NCBI GenBank assembly: GCA_027382625.1 | Contig: JAJKFJ010020673.1 | Location: 156,637-220,636 of the forward strand | Origin: Tetmemena sp. SeJ-2015 | Taxonomy: Eukaryota > Ciliophora > Spirotrichea > Sporadotrichida > Oxytrichidae | Reading direction: 5' to 3' | DNA: 64,000 nucleotides | Shown: positions 36,259 to 47,300 of the stretch, in pieces | Numbering within the stretch: position 1 is the first letter of the stretch | How the letters are laid out: the number at the start of each line of letters is the position of its first letter | The notes under the pieces: generated by a model | What the model was told of the DNA's origin: nothing | The model's database searches: none | What the model saw: the letters and a program-made list of their open reading frames with translations, nothing else | Made by a program: the position numbers and the translations under genes

Positions 36259-38009
36259 TCACTTGGTTTGCTGGAACTCGTTGCTGCTCCAGGAGTTCAT
36301 AAGCAGTTTCTGGTAGCAGGTGATTGCTTCCTTCTTGAGTTCGGCGGTGGAGCCTGGGACTTGCATGAGCTGGATGATTCTGACCTTGATGTTCATGGTG
36401 TCGAGGTACTGTCTTCCATAGGGGAAGAATCTAGCGAACTCTCCCAAGTCGAAGCAAGTACTTATTTCATCCTATTATGATTATTTAAGAGATAGCCTTG
36501 ACTCTGTCATCAGGGTGCTCAAGCAATTCAACGAGTACCTTGATGAGATCTAGGTTCTCCTTCTCGTGGAAGACGATGAAGTTCTCCTGCCAGAACTTTT
36601 CAGTGTGAACAGGGCCCCACCTGAGGGACTTTTTGTGGACCTCTTTGCGGAACTTGTCGATGGAGGAGAACACCTTGTAGTTCTGGTCGAGGTAGGTGAA
36701 CAGCTTCTCGAGCAGCTCCTGGATCTCAGGGTCAACCCAGTGTCTGTTTTGAAGCTTAAATATCAATCATCATCATAAAATGAAAGACGAATGCTTGGTG
36801 ATGAGTTGGATAGCGTTGATATCGGACATGATTTCAAGGCATTCATCGTTCTGCTTGATGTTGTCGAGGAGGAGTAGCACGATTCTGACGATCTTCTCCT
36901 TTGAGAAGTAGTCGAGCACCTTGGCAACTCTCTCAATGATTTCAAGTCTGCTATCTTCGAAGCCTCTGCTGCTGAAGGGGTGGAAGGAGATGATCCACAG
37001 AGCGTTGATCACGTTGTAAGCGATCTGGTAGTTCTTAATGCACTCATAGTTGAGGTAGTTGCTGAACAACTCGAATCCACCCTGGTCCACGAAGTCCTTG
37101 GCCAACTCATTGGTCTTCACCAAGTAAACCACACACATGAAATCAATCTATCTTAATACTAAGGTAAGGATTACATGATTGCGAAGGTGTAGGCATGGAG
37201 GGAAATGTTAGGCTTTTTCTTCTGCTCAATGAGCCAGTTCTGGAACTGTTTGGCCTCCTGTTGGCAGTTCTTGTACTCGTGTGCTTCAATGAGCATAGCA
37301 AGGATGTGAGAAGCGAGATCTCTCTGGTGAGGCTCGGGTTGGTTGTTCTGCCAGAGGAAACTGTTGAGGAGTCCGATGAGGTCTTCCTTCTTCTCCTTCT
37401 TGTGGCTGCGCTAGATCCCGACCAAGTACTGGATTCTGCTGCGGTTGTCTTCAAGAATACCATCAATAAGCATGAGAGCGAAAGTAACGAGCTTGGTGTC
37501 TCCCTTGACCTTCTTGACGATCTCAAAGAAGAGGCGGATGTACTCCTCTGCCTTGTTTTTCTATTATAGGATTATAGGATTGAGCTGATGCTTACGTCTG
37601 AGATGGTCTACTTCTGCTGATCATCAGTCATGCCCATGAACTCAGAGAACTTGGCACTGGATCCCTAGGGGAGCATTTGCTGGGCTATAATCATACAATT
37701 AGTAAATTGTCTTCAGGTCAATAAATTGCAATCCACAAATCTTATCTTAATTGCGCTCGGTATTCATGCATTAATATCCAACACGCTCTCAAGATAGATG
37801 TCTCAAATTATCCCTTATATGCTTCCATAACTTTGAACTCTACTTACATTCGAACTGCTGGATAGAAGGGTTGTACAAAGCATACTCTTGCTTCAGTCTG
37901 GGCTGATAAAATTTACTTAATATTCTCAATTGAATATAGAACTTAAGTTGATTTACATGAAGATGCTGGCGTAGAAGACAAGTTTGTCTGTGGAGGATGA
38001 GGAATTCAT
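36259..38009 (-). CDS. V-type H+-ATPase V1 subunit H
   Basis: Starts at ATG 38009 (MNSSSSTDKLVFYASIFM) and ends at TGA 36261-36259. The N-terminal ARM-like domain includes AEEYIRLFFEIVKKVKGDTK, TFALMLIDGILEDNRSRI, LLNSFLWQNNQPEPHQRDLA, then KTNELAKDFVDQGGFELFSN and IAYNVINALWIISFHPFSS. The C-terminal domain has VHKKSLRWGPVHTEKFWQEN, FHEKENLDLIKVLVELLEHP and EFARFFPYGRQYLDTMN, all diagnostic of subunit H (Vma13), which couples V1 to Vo and regulates ATP hydrolysis on endomembranes. Introns include 37561-37595 (35 nt), 37152-37174 (23 nt) and one of about 170 nt near 37690-37850. Codon use is GC3-rich, as expected for high expression. This gene fixes the genetic code: UAG and UAA occur inside it and UGA ends it. 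Confidence 0.92.
37152..37174 (-). other. 23-nt GT-AG intron in V-ATPase H
   Basis: Removal of the segment from GTAATC to ATTAAG joins AYTFAI to IQIDFMCVVYLVKTNE in frame. The neighbouring 35-nt intron is 37561-37595. Confidence 0.7.
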
Positions 38010-38169
38010 TTATTTTGTGTTTACTATTCTACTACTCAAGAATGATATTTTATTATTAAATGATACACTCTTATTCACTCAAAACTCATCCCCATAAACA
38101 ACTAACCCATCATATCTTTCCCAACCTTCCATTTAGAATTACATTACATGGAATAAGTAATTATAAAAA

Positions 38170-38834
38170 ATGAACTTTATAAAAAATTTCAGTAGAGCCT
38201 TTAGTAAAGGGCAGCAAACCAACAACAAGGTCTCTTATAGGGAGTTTTTTAAAGCCTGGCGGAGAGAAATAGTGTTGAATGCAAGAGATGGAGCTTGCAC
38301 ATTGCTTTTGATTAGTTTGACGTTCGGAGTTCATCAACTTCTATTCGGAATTACTTTATTTTAATGTATATGTACTGGGTTTATGATTATCCCAACGACA
38401 GGTCCATCAATGCTGCCTACTCTTCCTTCCAGGGACTGCATAATAATCTCAGACTGCTTCACTCCTAGATTCCTAAGAAATCCAAAAGTAGGTGAGGTTG
38501 TAGTAGTTTACAACCCTGCAGAGGGAAAACCCAATAAACCTACTCAATCATTTAAAGAAGGTTTGTTGTGATTACATTACAGTTTACAGTAGTGAAGAGA
38601 GTGGCTGGAACAGAAGGAGAGGCAATAGAATTTTTCGATGTTCGAACACAAAGGGATCAGATAGTAATAATTCCTAAAAATCACATCTGGGTGTTAGGTG
38701 ATAACCCCCAGCAATCCAGAGATTCAAGAGACTATGGACCTATTCCTTTAAACCAAGTAGCGGGCATTGGTAGATTTACTATTTGGCCCTAGAACTTAAT
38801 GTTTAAAAGTCTTAAAAGAGAGAGCGTTAACTGA
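38170..38834 (+). CDS. Mitochondrial inner-membrane peptidase, IMP1-like
   Basis: ATG 38170 to TGA 38832-38834. After a basic N-terminus (MNFIKNFSRAFSKGQQTNNK) comes a hydrophobic segment, CTLLLISLTFGVHQLLFGIT, then the S26 peptidase serine box TTGPSMLPTLPSRDCI (Ser codon 38406-38408), and the lysine box VVKRVAGTEGEAIEF (Lys codon 38595-38597), then NHIWVLGDNPQQSRDSRDYG, the conserved GDN...SxDSRxYGP box. The Ser/Lys dyad enzyme cleaves sorting presequences in the intermembrane space. A 29-nt GT-AG intron (38561-38589) lies between KPTQSFKE and VVKRVAG. In-frame TAA near 38362 reads as Gln. The gene looks intact. Confidence 0.9.
38561..38589 (+). other. 29-nt GT-AG intron in the IMP1-like gene
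   Basis: Starts GTTTGTTG and ends TTTACAG; its removal restores the lysine-box frame. Confidence 0.8.
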
Positions 38835-38989
38835 AAGTAGGCTCACTCAATATTTCAACTTCATTGCTCGTGGTAACAAATGAGTGTCAATAATATAATT
38901 TAGCATCCATTAATTCTCTTCAAGAGATTGCTGTTAGAAGAAAACTTTAATATAAAAGTAAGAGTGATTAAAGATTTGGAATAATAAAT

Positions 38990-39880
38990 ATGCAAAATCT
39001 TAATCAATCTGCCGAGCAATCGGCTGAAACTCAACGCATCTCGCACTCTTCGAATTCCGAAGACGCCAGAATCACTGACTCCACTCAAGCCTAATCTGAA
39101 GCCACTCTCGGTTTCAATGGAGGTGAAGAGTCGTCAGCAACCTCTTCCATCAAATCCAACGTTACAATGAAAGATGAGTCCTCAGACTTCTCCGTCAGGT
39201 AACCACTTAACTTCCTCCATTAGAAAAGATTCACTAAATCTAATGAGTCTAATAAAGTTGTAGAACTCCATTGACTGTTAATGAGAGCTAGACTCCCTCA
39301 GGAGACACTGTGATGCAGCAGCCTCCAGCTGTTAGTCAGAGTGAGATTCAAGGTATGCTTTCAATCTTAAAACAATAGAGATATCGAATTTCATTATTAA
39401 TTTTTAAAAGTATCTCAACTCACAATTACTTAGACATAATAGATGAACTAAATTAGCAGCAGCAGTAATTCACTCCCTTAAGTCCTGAAGAGATAAAACT
39501 TATCCACCAAGCCAAAGATCTCTAAGACGCAATCTTGAAGGCACTTGATGAAAAGAATGAGCCTTTAGAGGAGTTGAAGCAACTCAACAATTTAAATAGT
39601 GCTAGTTAATATAATTTGCTCTTTCATGATGCTCGAAGGATGCAGTGCGAACTCAACAGCTTAAATCCTCAAGACAAGCAACAATTCTACATACAGGTCT
39701 TTAAGCCACTGGTTGAAAAACTTCTCATTCTCAAGACATCCAACGGAACAGAGGTAAGTAAATCAAAACCAATACAATAATAATTGTATCTTGAGCAACA
39801 GTCCAGTAGTATATAAGAGAGGCCGTCCAATGATATTGCTGTAAAGCACTTATCTGACGCACACAAACCTACCAGCCAAT
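38990..39880 (+). CDS. Unknown Q/E-rich protein, perhaps the 5' part of the USP gene
   Basis: ATG 38990 opens MQNLNQSAEQSAETQRISHS, an S/T-rich leader, with a 25-nt GT-AG intron near 39199-39223. Later exons read VNESQTPSGDTVMQQPPAV, SPEEIKLIHQAKDLQDAILK, LFHDARRMQCELNSLNPQDK and QVFKPLVEKLLILKTSNGTE, then a 48-nt GT-AG intron, then SSSIQERPSNDIAVKHLSDA. The exon after that runs into the GC-rich homopolymer block at about 39880, where the frame degrades. No domain is recognisable. No stop is clearly placed before the USP block, so it may be the N-terminus of that gene. Confidence 0.5.
39763..39810 (+). repeat. 48-bp direct repeat, copy 1
   Basis: From TCAAAACCAATACAATAA to AGTCCAGTAGT; spans the end of an intron and the first codons of the next exon. 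The second copy at 40277-40324 has one mismatch. Confidence 0.85.
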
Positions 39881-40262
39881 GGGGATATTAAAAAACCCCC
39901 GACCTAAAATTCTGAGCAGAACCCCCCGGCTTTGCAGCCCATCCAAAAAAAACCCCAAAAAGGAAAAAAAAACCGGTAGTTTTGGGCCCCAGAGAAAGTC
40001 GTCTCCGTAGAGTCTGGTTTTCGTTCCACTGCATGATGGTTTTTCCCACAGATACATCCCCCACGCCAAACAGGATTAGGGGGGTGAGTGGGAACCACCC
40101 CCCTTTGATTTTCTCTAGTGAGCAGCTCAACACCCCCCCAGGGTTGGGTGCCATTATCCTTGTTTTTAAGCACTCACCCACAGCCAAGGGGATTACCAAA
40201 CCCAAAAAGCCTTCGGGAAAAAGGGCACCGGGCCTGTGCCCGTGGGTCCTAATTTTTAACTT
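39880..40262. other. GC-rich, homopolymer-laden block
   Basis: Abruptly GC-richer than the flanks, with runs such as AAAAAACCCCC, CCCCCCGG, AAAAAAAACCCC, GGGGGG and CCCCCCCCA. Minus-strand frames exist in all three phases but shift at homopolymers, so no gene is supported. It sits between two copies of a 48-bp direct repeat. It could be low-quality or misassembled sequence, or foreign DNA. Confidence 0.5.
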
Positions 40263-40276
40263 TCAAATTTAATAAT

Positions 40277-40324
40277 TCAAAACCAATACAATAATAATTG
40301 TATCTTGAGCAATAGTCCAGTAGT
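40277..40324 (+). repeat. 48-bp direct repeat, copy 2
   Basis: Same word as 39763-39810 with a single C/T difference; the flanks differ. Confidence 0.85.
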
Positions 40325-40569
40325 TTTGCACTCATTTTATTTGGAATATTGCTCTAATTAGAATTGGAATATCATTTAAAGTAAATGTATAGAAACTAGT
40401 AAATAAGCGTACCATGCTTAAAATATCTTCAATAATAAAATGTTTCTTAAATTCCTATATCCTAAATTCATTCAAATTTTTTTCTAAATAAAATCTCACA
40501 TTCTCCTATCTCTTAATTGCACATGAGTAATAATTTAGATATGAGTTATTAGTTTTTTTGTTAATTTCT

Positions 40570-42720
40570 GGCGATTAGATAGTGCACTAAGTTTTCAAGT
40601 ACTTCCGCTGCTTGTTGGTGAACTTCTTCTCCCAAGATGTGACCTCTGATTAATTATTATTATTTTGAAAGCTTGACTGACCTAGTGCGTTAGATCTTCA
40701 ACAGCGATGCAGCAATCTACGGTCTGGCGATGCAGAGTGGCTACACTAAGCAAATTAACCAAGTATTTCCATTCTTTATTGTTGACCAATGACTATAGCT
40801 TTAAGTGGCTTCCTCTTCCATTTCTGAAGAAGATGAAGGAGATCTCCTCACTGATCAAGTCAGAGCCAAGAGAGAGATACCCTGGAGAATGTCACTAGCT
40901 GTTGGCTCCAGAGTAGACGCAATATTCATTTCCAAGGTCTCAACTGTCAATATGAGCTAGTGGATCAAGGCTACAGTTATTCAGACTTTTGAAAATGGAG
41001 ATATCAGAATCACATACGATAACATAAGTGCCAGATTCGACAAGGACTTGTCTAGATTTTCCTATTCTATTGCTCACCCAAATACATACACAGACGACCT
41101 CGAGTGGAAGATTCACCTGGAGAGTGATGACTGGATAGACGCAATGGATGTGGAGCACGTATGGTACAGATCAACCATTCTCAGAACGAGATTCATCGAC
41201 GACGATATAAGAAGCGAGATCAATGGAGAACTTCAACCACCCAAGAAAATCAAGCAAGGCTTTGTTCAAAATTCTTAATAGAAATAGGTATTAATTTGTT
41301 GGATATAGGATTTATGATGAGGAGGAGGGCCATAAAAATGATGATAATGGCAAGAAGTTCCTCGGCTGGGGCAACAAGTAAACTAAATTTATAGTGAGAC
41401 GGGATATCAAAATTTAAATTAATACTACGATATTGATCTCTATTTTTGTTGAATCTGCCGATTTAGTTTAATTTTGTTCGACTCTAACTTTAGAATATGA
41501 ATTTAATTGTCTTTGTATTTTTTTCTTTTAGCCCTTTTCTTTAATAGTTGTTTATGATGTTTGGCTTAGCTTGTACGAGCCCCAAATTTAAAGGCACAAA
41601 ACAATGATAAAGAACTACAAGATTGTGGGCAAAGACTTCATGATTTATGACTAAATGCTATTCGATGACAATGCAGATATTATCATAAACTCTCGGACTC
41701 GGAAGCTCTATGCCGTCCCCAGAAGCAATGCCTTTTCGGGTTTAAGAAACCTACCAGACTTCTTAAATGAGTTCGGACTTAACTATGGCTTTGAAAAAAT
41801 CTTGCGATTCCTCCACGACTCTTCGATTCCTAAGACCGCCAAATAGATTTACGATTTGGTTGAGTTCTTTGCCAAAACTTAGTCTCTTTGGTAGAAGTAG
41901 TTTGCCTGTTACTTCATTCCTAAACTACTAGAGGCTGTGAAAGCAAGTCTTTTCCCTCAGGCGTCTAACAATCAAGACTCCTAGAGCTAAAGAAGCCCTT
42001 TGGTTGTGAGCTATCACAAGGAAGCAGTTCAAAACTTGTCCAAGAGTTTACAGAGTATCCTGAGAAGATAGTATACCACCACAGACTACACTATCATAAT
42101 CGCCAGCATCAACTTTGAAATAGGATTCGCTCTCTTGAAGGCAGAAAGACTTGAGCTCAGAATTTAGGGCATAAAGGAAATCATTGAGCAAATTAGAGGC
42201 ACTAAGTATTCAAGTAAGAAAACTCTAAAGGCCTCTGAAGTGATGGCGAAGCTAAAAGAGAACAACATTTTAGAGACTGTCTTTGGAGATAACTATCACA
42301 TCCAAATAGTTCAACGCTCCTCTGACATCATCAATAGAATAAATAGTTTCTCTCTTTCTCTAAATGTTTGTATATTTTATCAAGTTCTACATCCAAGAGA
42401 ATTAAATGAATGAGGAGGAGATTGATATCATATGGAACGCAACTAAGAGAGAGCAACAAACCAAGCTTGAAATCTATAAGATACTTTCAGAGTGCTCCAT
42501 GTAACTCAAGCCAGACAAAGTTCTTATGTTTGTCCAAAAGTTTAGGCAGATTTCTCCCTAAGAATTCGTAGAGAAGGAAATAGAGTGCCTCTATGAAATG
42601 ACTAAGTACTTTAGCAAAGATAATTAGCATGTTCTAGAAGTTGCATAGCTCTTCTGGGATATTGCAGTCAGGGAGAGACCTTACAAAAAGCAGCTCATTG
42701 AACTTGCCATGGATAAATTA
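40570..42720 (+). CDS. USP9X/USP34-class deubiquitinase, block A (N-terminal region)
   Basis: Plus-strand segments: VHQVFKYFRCLLVNFFSQDV, IFNSDAAIYGLAMQSGYTKQ, then a tudor/agenet-like stretch LAVGSRVDAIFISKV, WIKATVIQTFENGDIRITYD, DWIDAMDVEHVWYRSTILRT and FLGWGNKQ. From about 41600 there is an ARM-like helical repeat region (MIKNYKIVGKDFMIYDQMLF, LRNLPDFLNEFGLNYGFEKI, LKENNILETVFGDNYHIQIV, EEIDIIWNATKREQQTKLEI, QLFWDIAVRERPYKKQLIEL), as in the large non-catalytic part of USP9X/USP34/USP24. It stops at the 12-bp pointer ATGGATAAATTA (42709-42720), and the continuation is block B at 49087. Small introns (for example 21 nt near 41287) are present. The 5' end is uncertain. Confidence 0.8.
42709..42720 (+). 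other. Pointer ATGGATAAATTA, tail of USP block A
   Basis: Exact 12-bp match to 49087-49098, with different flanking bases. Joining gives ELAMDK-LADLIRNQDREIK in frame. Confidence 0.88.
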
Positions 42721-42779
42721 TTAAAATAAATTGAAAGTACCTGCTTGAATAAAATTAGTTGTTAAAATTAAATTTTAAA

Positions 42780-44014
42780 ATGAAGCTAAGATAAACTTTG
42801 GATCATCTATAAATGAAGTACAGATTTTAAGCTCCGAGGGCACAGATGAGATATATCTTGGTCTCAATAGCTGCATTATCTATGATAGCATAAGACATAT
42901 GAGCTATTTAGCAATCAACGGCAGCAGAATTAAGCTAGAATGATATGCTCTAGAATTAAGTTGATGTTTAATTGAGCACCTATCTTTAGACTTAGTCAGA
43001 CCAGCTAATCATACCTAATCAATCATAATTTGTAAGTTATATTTCTTTCTATGGATGTATTTGCTTTAATATTCCTGATAGGACCTTTAAAAGTATAAAA
43101 GTTAAGAGAAGTTTGGTAGTATCCCTAGGCTAAAAAGCAGAATACTAGCTTAGGTGGACGCCTTCACAAAATCTTAGAATTTAGAACTGGAAGAAGATGT
43201 AAACGAGAATCCGCATAATGATCTAATATATTAGTATGACCCCTAATCATCATCTGGAGGATAGTCGAGCTTTAAAAACGATGCTTTTGAATAAGAGGAT
43301 GATTATACTTAAGATGATATGATTGAGCAGGAATCCAAAGGCTTTGAAAGTTCTAATGTTAAGGAATAGGCAGATGGGAATATTTCTGATCAAAATTAAA
43401 TAGATGGAGATAAAATAAAGGCTATGATTTAGAATGCTAAAAATCGACTACCTATCCATGGCTTCATAAACATTTCCTCTTAGAATAACTTAGTAATTTT
43501 ATTTTAGAACTCTAATAGTCCTCTAATATATTTAAAAGAGTACCAAGAGAAATCAGAGTATGAAATTCATTTAGATAAAGAGTCTAATAAAAGTACAGTA
43601 AGCAATAATTCAAGCAAATAAGAGATAACAATTTAACCATCAGCTGATGATCCCTCCATACTTGAATACTTAATCAGAGCTACAGTTTCAGCTAAAGAAT
43701 TAGGCGATTCACTTTTAAAAGCAGGAAGCATTTTATTTGTACCAGGTGGTGACAAAGATGACTTAAGCAAAATAAGCGCAGAGGAGAAAAGCTAGCACTA
43801 ATAGGTTTAGGATTTAAGAGAATAGCAAGCTTCCCAACTAAAGACAGACAGCTATAGAATAGTGGCAGTGATAGCTTTGGTAACCGTATTTTTATGCTGC
43901 GCATGCTCTTAACTCATGGTCAGAGCTTCAAAAGAAAGCAGACTCTAACTTAATGCCTATTACCACAATAAGGGTTTTATTTTTTCAAAAAGAAGATGGA
44001 AAAGAACTTCTTGA
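42780..44014 (+). CDS. Membrane protein in the gap of the scrambled USP gene
   Basis: An upstream segment reads INFGSSINEVQILSSEGTDE and YLGLNSCIIYDSIRHMSYLA (42780-42942). From about 43090 one long frame follows: SIPRLKSRILAQVDAFTKSQ, an acidic/Q-rich stretch (EQEDDYTQDDMIEQESKGFE), KNRLPIHGFINISSQNNLVI, VSAKELGDSLLKAGSILFVP, and a transmembrane helix YRIVAVIALVTVFLCCACSQ with a basic cytoplasmic tail (FSKRRWKRTS) to TGA 44012-44014. This is the layout of a type I membrane protein with an acidic luminal region. The first segment and the long frame are separated by A+T-rich DNA (IES or intron). Family unknown; the start is not settled. Confidence 0.55.
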
Positions 44015-44328
44015 TTCAAAGATTCGTTCGAAGAGAAAGAGACGAAGAAAGAAAGCAGCAAAGAGAGTAAATGCAGTCTTAGCTATGAGCAGAAGATTTA
44101 TAAAAACCTATTCATTGAGGCAGCCCACATGTAAGAATAGCGAAATTCAATCATTGTGAAATAAAATTTATCTTTCCTTGAGAAATATTCCACTAGTTGA
44201 AAATAATGATGCATTGAAGGTTTTTATAGCAAATATTAATGTTTGAAATCCTCCTCAATAAAAGAGGAATGAACTTTTGAGCTTCAAGAAGCTTGAAATA
44301 TTTAAGGAACTTCTTTTCCTTAAAACTC

Positions 44329-47300
44329 TCATTTGAGATTAGATTGGCACATCTCGCACTGAGAATAGTAGGGCGAGTTAAAGTAAGTGCACACTGGGCA
44401 ACTTATTTCGGCCATTGCATCGTCATTCATGAAGTTAGTTTCCACATCAGCCATTCCATTTTGTTGCTGATTTGAAGTAATGATATCATTCATAGGCAGA
44501 ACTACCTGATTATTGTCTCTTTCCACATTTTATAATAGCTATTTAGTATGATAAGCTAAGATAAATAAGATTGATTGAAGGATTGATTAACATTGGGTCT
44601 TTTAATTTCAAAGAGAGTCATGTAATCTCCCCAAGTGTCGAAAGGCCTCAACTTAGTCAATATCAAAATATCATAGCTTTTTCCTCCAAGTAGGGTAGCT
44701 TAGATAGGCGAGTAAGGATTTTTAAAGTTGATTCTTGATTGAGGACGGCCTTGTTCATCAATTTGATGGTTATCTTTGACAGTAAGTTCAACATTCACTG
44801 GGTTCATCAAGTCCATATTTTAAACAGTGAAGACAAGCACACACTATGCATCTACTTCCCAGTATTCTGGCTGAGCGTTATAAAAAATTCGTTTTCGAGT
44901 TGAGGAGGCTCTTCATCCTCTTACTCTTCTATCATTTGCTAATTCTGCTCAATCTGGTTACTCTTAGATTAGTTGAAGCTATCATAGGCATATTCTTAGA
45001 CTGGACCCTTCTCTAAATCGTGTGAATCTTGATTATTGTAGCTCTATTAATCCTATTCCTTATTGTTAGTTGTCAACAGATTCTGTTGATGAGGCTCGGG
45101 AACAATTCCATTTCTTGTGGCAGAAGCAGATACAGATACAGAGTTGCTTCCTCCATTCTCCATGGTTTAATCGTCCTATTGAGGAATTTCACTGTCAAAT
45201 AGCAAGTTGTCCTGAGGATCCTAACTCAACTTCTGATAACTAAAATAAGTGTATGCATCCTAGTATTCAACCTGGTCTTACTGATTATCGTTATTATATT
45301 CAACTTCCATTGAATTGTCTTGGCTCTTTTGCTTTTCATCAACATCTAGATCGTTCAGGCTTTAATAAAAGAAGTATGTTCAGATCTTAGAAGTCTTGAT
45401 TGTTACCTATTAATACGGCTCCATCCTCATTAGGGTTTGCTTCTGCAAACTATAGCTGAGTTCCATCTTGCTCGTTTCCATAACTTCTCTGTTCGTAGGG
45501 ATTAGGATCATCTTAGCTGAGATGATGATGATCTTCCCTGTGTTTTGTGGGCTTCAAAATCTTGAACTTGCTATTTTCTATCTGTGTCTGGTAAGTGCCG
45601 CTTTCTTAATGAAGATTGAGATTTGCCCCTCTACCATAGTTCCTCTTTCTATTCTTCTTGTTAGCCCTATTAAGCATTTCTTCTTCTCTTTCAAAGCTAC
45701 TGCTGTTGTTGTTGTTTCCATATTTGTTGAACTAGTTGGGGGTGAAGACTTGATTGTATCTGCCGTCGGGTCTTGACTCTGAGATATGCACTGTTAGCTC
45801 TTTAACTGAGAGTAGCACGCTGCCTTCGTATTCTTGCTCACTTATCACCTTTTCATCCACTATATTCCAAAGCATATACAATGAGATAAATAAGTGAGAT
45901 ATACTAGTCAGGACCTCCATCCAGAGAACTTAATCTTAAAATAAATTTAAACTATAAGCAAAAGGAACCTGCTTTTTTGTCTATTCAATATTCTATCCTT
46001 GGTTATTAGATGCTTAAAAATATAGATTGAGGTTGATCCTGCTTCAGAGCTGAAGTAGAAGTGTCTATTTAAATTGAAGCTTGCTCTGCCTTATCCTGAT
46101 CCTTCTCATTTGGATTTGAGGGTGCGCCAGGAAGATTTTCTTTTCTAAAGCATAATGTGTGTTTAAAAAAAGCATTCGTAGAATTTATCAAGCCCAGTTT
46201 GAATATAGATTCTTTCCATCTGCTGTTGCTGAGTATTTAATAAAAAAATTATCTATATACTGAAAAATAGCATATATTTCCTCTGACATAGCTAAGTTGA
46301 TCTTGTAAGAATGGAGCTATCCAATCTATGTATCTTCCATAAACGTAGCAAGGAGGTTCCATCAGTGCGAGATAAGAAGCCAAGAAGCCATTTGTGGAGC
46401 AAGCATCCATTAAAACAATAAGTGCTCTTGTCACAAGCTTAGAGTATCTTCTCCTTTAAACATAAAGCAGCTGAAGTAGACTGTCCTTCAAGTTTGAATG
46501 TATCTTGAATAGTGGAGATTTGTACTCGAAAACTTCATCTGTAGGGTTACTCAACAGTTGCACTCTGATAATAAAATATATAAATCTCACTCCTAGTTTG
46601 TTTATAGAGAATTACTCATTATTTCTCCACTCTGTACGATGCTCGATCTTAAGGGAAGGCACACCGAGAATCCAAGCGAATCTTTCTACACACAAATGGT
46701 CTTACATCTTCATCAGCATTTAAAAGTTTAAATTTACAAGGCCAATAACAAAGGCTCAGCATCGTCGTTGCTGATTTTATTGATGCCTAGTATTATAATA
46801 TTTCATAAGTCAATAAATCACTCAAAGAACTTATTAGAAAATTGATACTATGAGTTTGCATATCTTCCTGGAGAAGTCATAATTGCAGTAACTCAAATGA
46901 GTGATCATCCTCGAGAATTCTAATCGCTCGTACCCAGATTTTAAGTTTCTGGAGTAAAAGGCCTTCTAATTAAGCATAAAAATATCCTCCTCGCTTAAAG
47001 GTTCGAGAGCGACATTATCACCATACTCTTTCATGAATAAGAAAGTAAAGCCAGCATGTCTATAAAAATCTAAGTATCTCTATCGCTCAGTGTCTTCTCC
47101 GGGCATCTTCAAGCTAACATAGTGCCTTACTATCCAACTAAGCGTTAATACGCCAAAAATTGAAATTAGAAGTTCAAATAATTTTCACTATCATACATTA
47201 TAATATCAATGAGTCAAGCTGAGGAGAAGCATAGCTAGAGCCCATAAGTTATCTACTTTTATTGACATTCTTTGGGCTATCTTATTCCATGAATAAGTCT

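Noticed and set aside
37143..37569. Long overlapping ORFs on both strands
   Set aside because: Shadows of the GC3-rich V-ATPase H exon; the true frame contains a UAG read as Gln.
39869..40205. Minus-strand ORFs of 66-105 codons in the GC-rich block
   Set aside because: Similar words appear in all three phases with shifts at homopolymers, so no single gene is supported.
41300..41560. Shared word TTTATGATG at about 41308 and 41549 as another USP pointer pair
   Set aside because: Joining there would delete DNA that encodes the expected FLGWGNK segment, so the match is probably chance or part of a more complex junction.
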